64,000 nt of DNA from Labia minor (lineage: Eukaryota; Arthropoda; Insecta; Dermaptera; Spongiphoridae). The notes under the pieces were generated by a model. That model was not told the DNA's origin, did no database searches, and saw nothing but the letters and a program-made list of their open reading frames with translations. Where the stretch lies: positions 91,890,538-91,954,537 of the forward strand of contig OY720344.1 in assembly GCA_963082975.1 (NCBI GenBank). Direction: 5' to 3'. This document shows, piece after piece, positions 63,181-64,000 of the stretch (positions within the stretch are counted from its first letter, which is position 1; every line of letters begins with the position of its first letter). The position numbers and the translations under genes were made by a program.

Positions 63181-63433
63181 TTTTAAAAATTATATTAGAT
63201 AATATAAATCAAAAAAAAAAATATTTCTAAGAACAAAGTGTGCCAAAAGAATATGGGTCATTAATTATGAATGACCCCGATGAGGTGTCTAATCACATCA
63301 TCTTTGTAATAGGACAACAGATGAAAGATGATTAAAGCAATCCATTAAATTTATGACTAACAACATTATTGTGATTGACATTCAAATAATTTTATAAGTT
63401 TTACTACAAAAATAATCAAAATTTTTAGTTTAA

Positions 63434-63627
63434 CCCTTTGCACTCGTATGTCCCCCTACAGGGGTTGTAAACAGGGATGAAAATTTTGTATTTTGAGTTT
63501 TGAACCATCAAACCTTAAAGTTGAAAAGTAATATGTTCTCATAAAAATAATTTTATCCTAATCGATTATGAAAAAAAATTCCGAGTTGGTAGGTACTCTT
63601 CTCAGAAAAAAATACGAGTGCAAAGGG
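63434..63627. mobile_element. piggyBac-type MITE with TTAA target duplication
   Basis: CCCTTTGCACTCGTAT (63434-63449) and ATACGAGTGCAAAGGG (63612-63627) are perfect 16-base inverted repeats, each flanked by TTAA (63430-63433 and 63628-63631). CCC...GGG ends at TTAA are diagnostic of piggyBac. 194 bases, non-coding. Confidence 0.92.
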
Positions 63628-63631
63628 TTAA

Positions 63632-64000
63632 AAGGCATAATGAGTTTAGAAATCTTTATAAATAAAAAGAATAATATTAATATAAAATGTACCTAATGGT
63701 CTTAAAAAAAGACATATAACGAAATATCAAATTTGAAATGGATGTATGTATTGTACAGCAATTGTTTTAATCAGTGAATTGCAGTTGGTTAACATTTGGT
63801 TGCAATTCATAAAAATAATTTTAAATTTTATAAATTTAATATAGTAGTGTTTGTTCATTTGTCTGTCTGTTTATAAACTTTCACTTAGAATTATTTCTCC
63901 TTAAATTTTATAAGAAAAAAAGAAAGAAAATAATTTTTTCAACAATGGTCTATTTAAAATAATAGGGATTTTTCAAATTATTCTAAAAATGAATTAAAAT
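63632..64000. other. Gene-free right edge
   Basis: AT-rich; a weak TGTCTGTCTGTTTATAAAC-TTTCACTTAG patch (63860-63890) recalls repeat E. No gene seen. Confidence 0.4.

Noticed and set aside
1-64000. CRISPR arrays, bacterial operons, rRNA genes
   Set aside because: No spaced direct repeats, Shine-Dalgarno-led gene clusters or rRNA motifs. The only bacterial-type sequence is the phage fragment at 22679.

Overview
The window is animal nuclear DNA, most likely from an insect. It is about 75-80 % A+T and its genes are split into many short exons with GT-AG introns of about 50 bases to several kb. One gene is gliotactin, an arthropod septate-junction protein. I cannot name the species. The repeat style (Helentron-like short elements, hAT, piggyBac and mariner relics) fits many insects; Hemiptera is only a guess.

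Five protein-coding genes can be rebuilt exon by exon, with matching splice phases throughout. (1) 2084-6690, +: an SLC17/sialin-type major facilitator transporter (about 485 aa) with one GC-AG intron. (2) 10310-13487, +: acyl-CoA thioesterase ACOT9 (456 aa). (3) 18827-31095, -: gliotactin (882 aa), a catalytically dead cholinesterase-like adhesion protein ending in a PDZ ligand, with a probable non-coding first exon near 32.1-32.3 kb. (4) 36437-40670, +: an LRRC27-like leucine-rich-repeat protein (341 aa) with a perfect RFX X-box 57 bases before its ATG. (5) 41047-48252, -: mitochondrial glycerol-3-phosphate acyltransferase (819 aa; fly mino, mammalian GPAM), with a probable non-coding first exon near 58.0-58.4 kb. 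Genes 4 and 5 converge, with stop codons 376 bases apart. Two genes concern lipid and acyl-CoA handling in mitochondria (ACOT9, GPAT); otherwise the neighbours show no shared pathway.

The rest is AT-rich filler and transposon debris. The most striking object is a fossil fragment of a contractile phage tail-sheath gene inside a gliotactin intron (22679-22943). It is fused to the 3' end of a LINE and bracketed by pieces of a host repeat.

Three repeat families (called A, B and G here) share one plan: short subterminal inverted repeats, with a small hairpin just outside one of them and a closing motif close to CAGCTAA. That is the plan of non-autonomous Helentrons (HINEs). Other elements are hAT MITEs with 8-bp target duplications (9372, 20381, 56566), a piggyBac-type MITE with TTAA ends (63434), a mariner transposase fragment (59265) and LINE fragments (9080, 22994, 28790). 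No tRNA, rRNA or CRISPR array was found.
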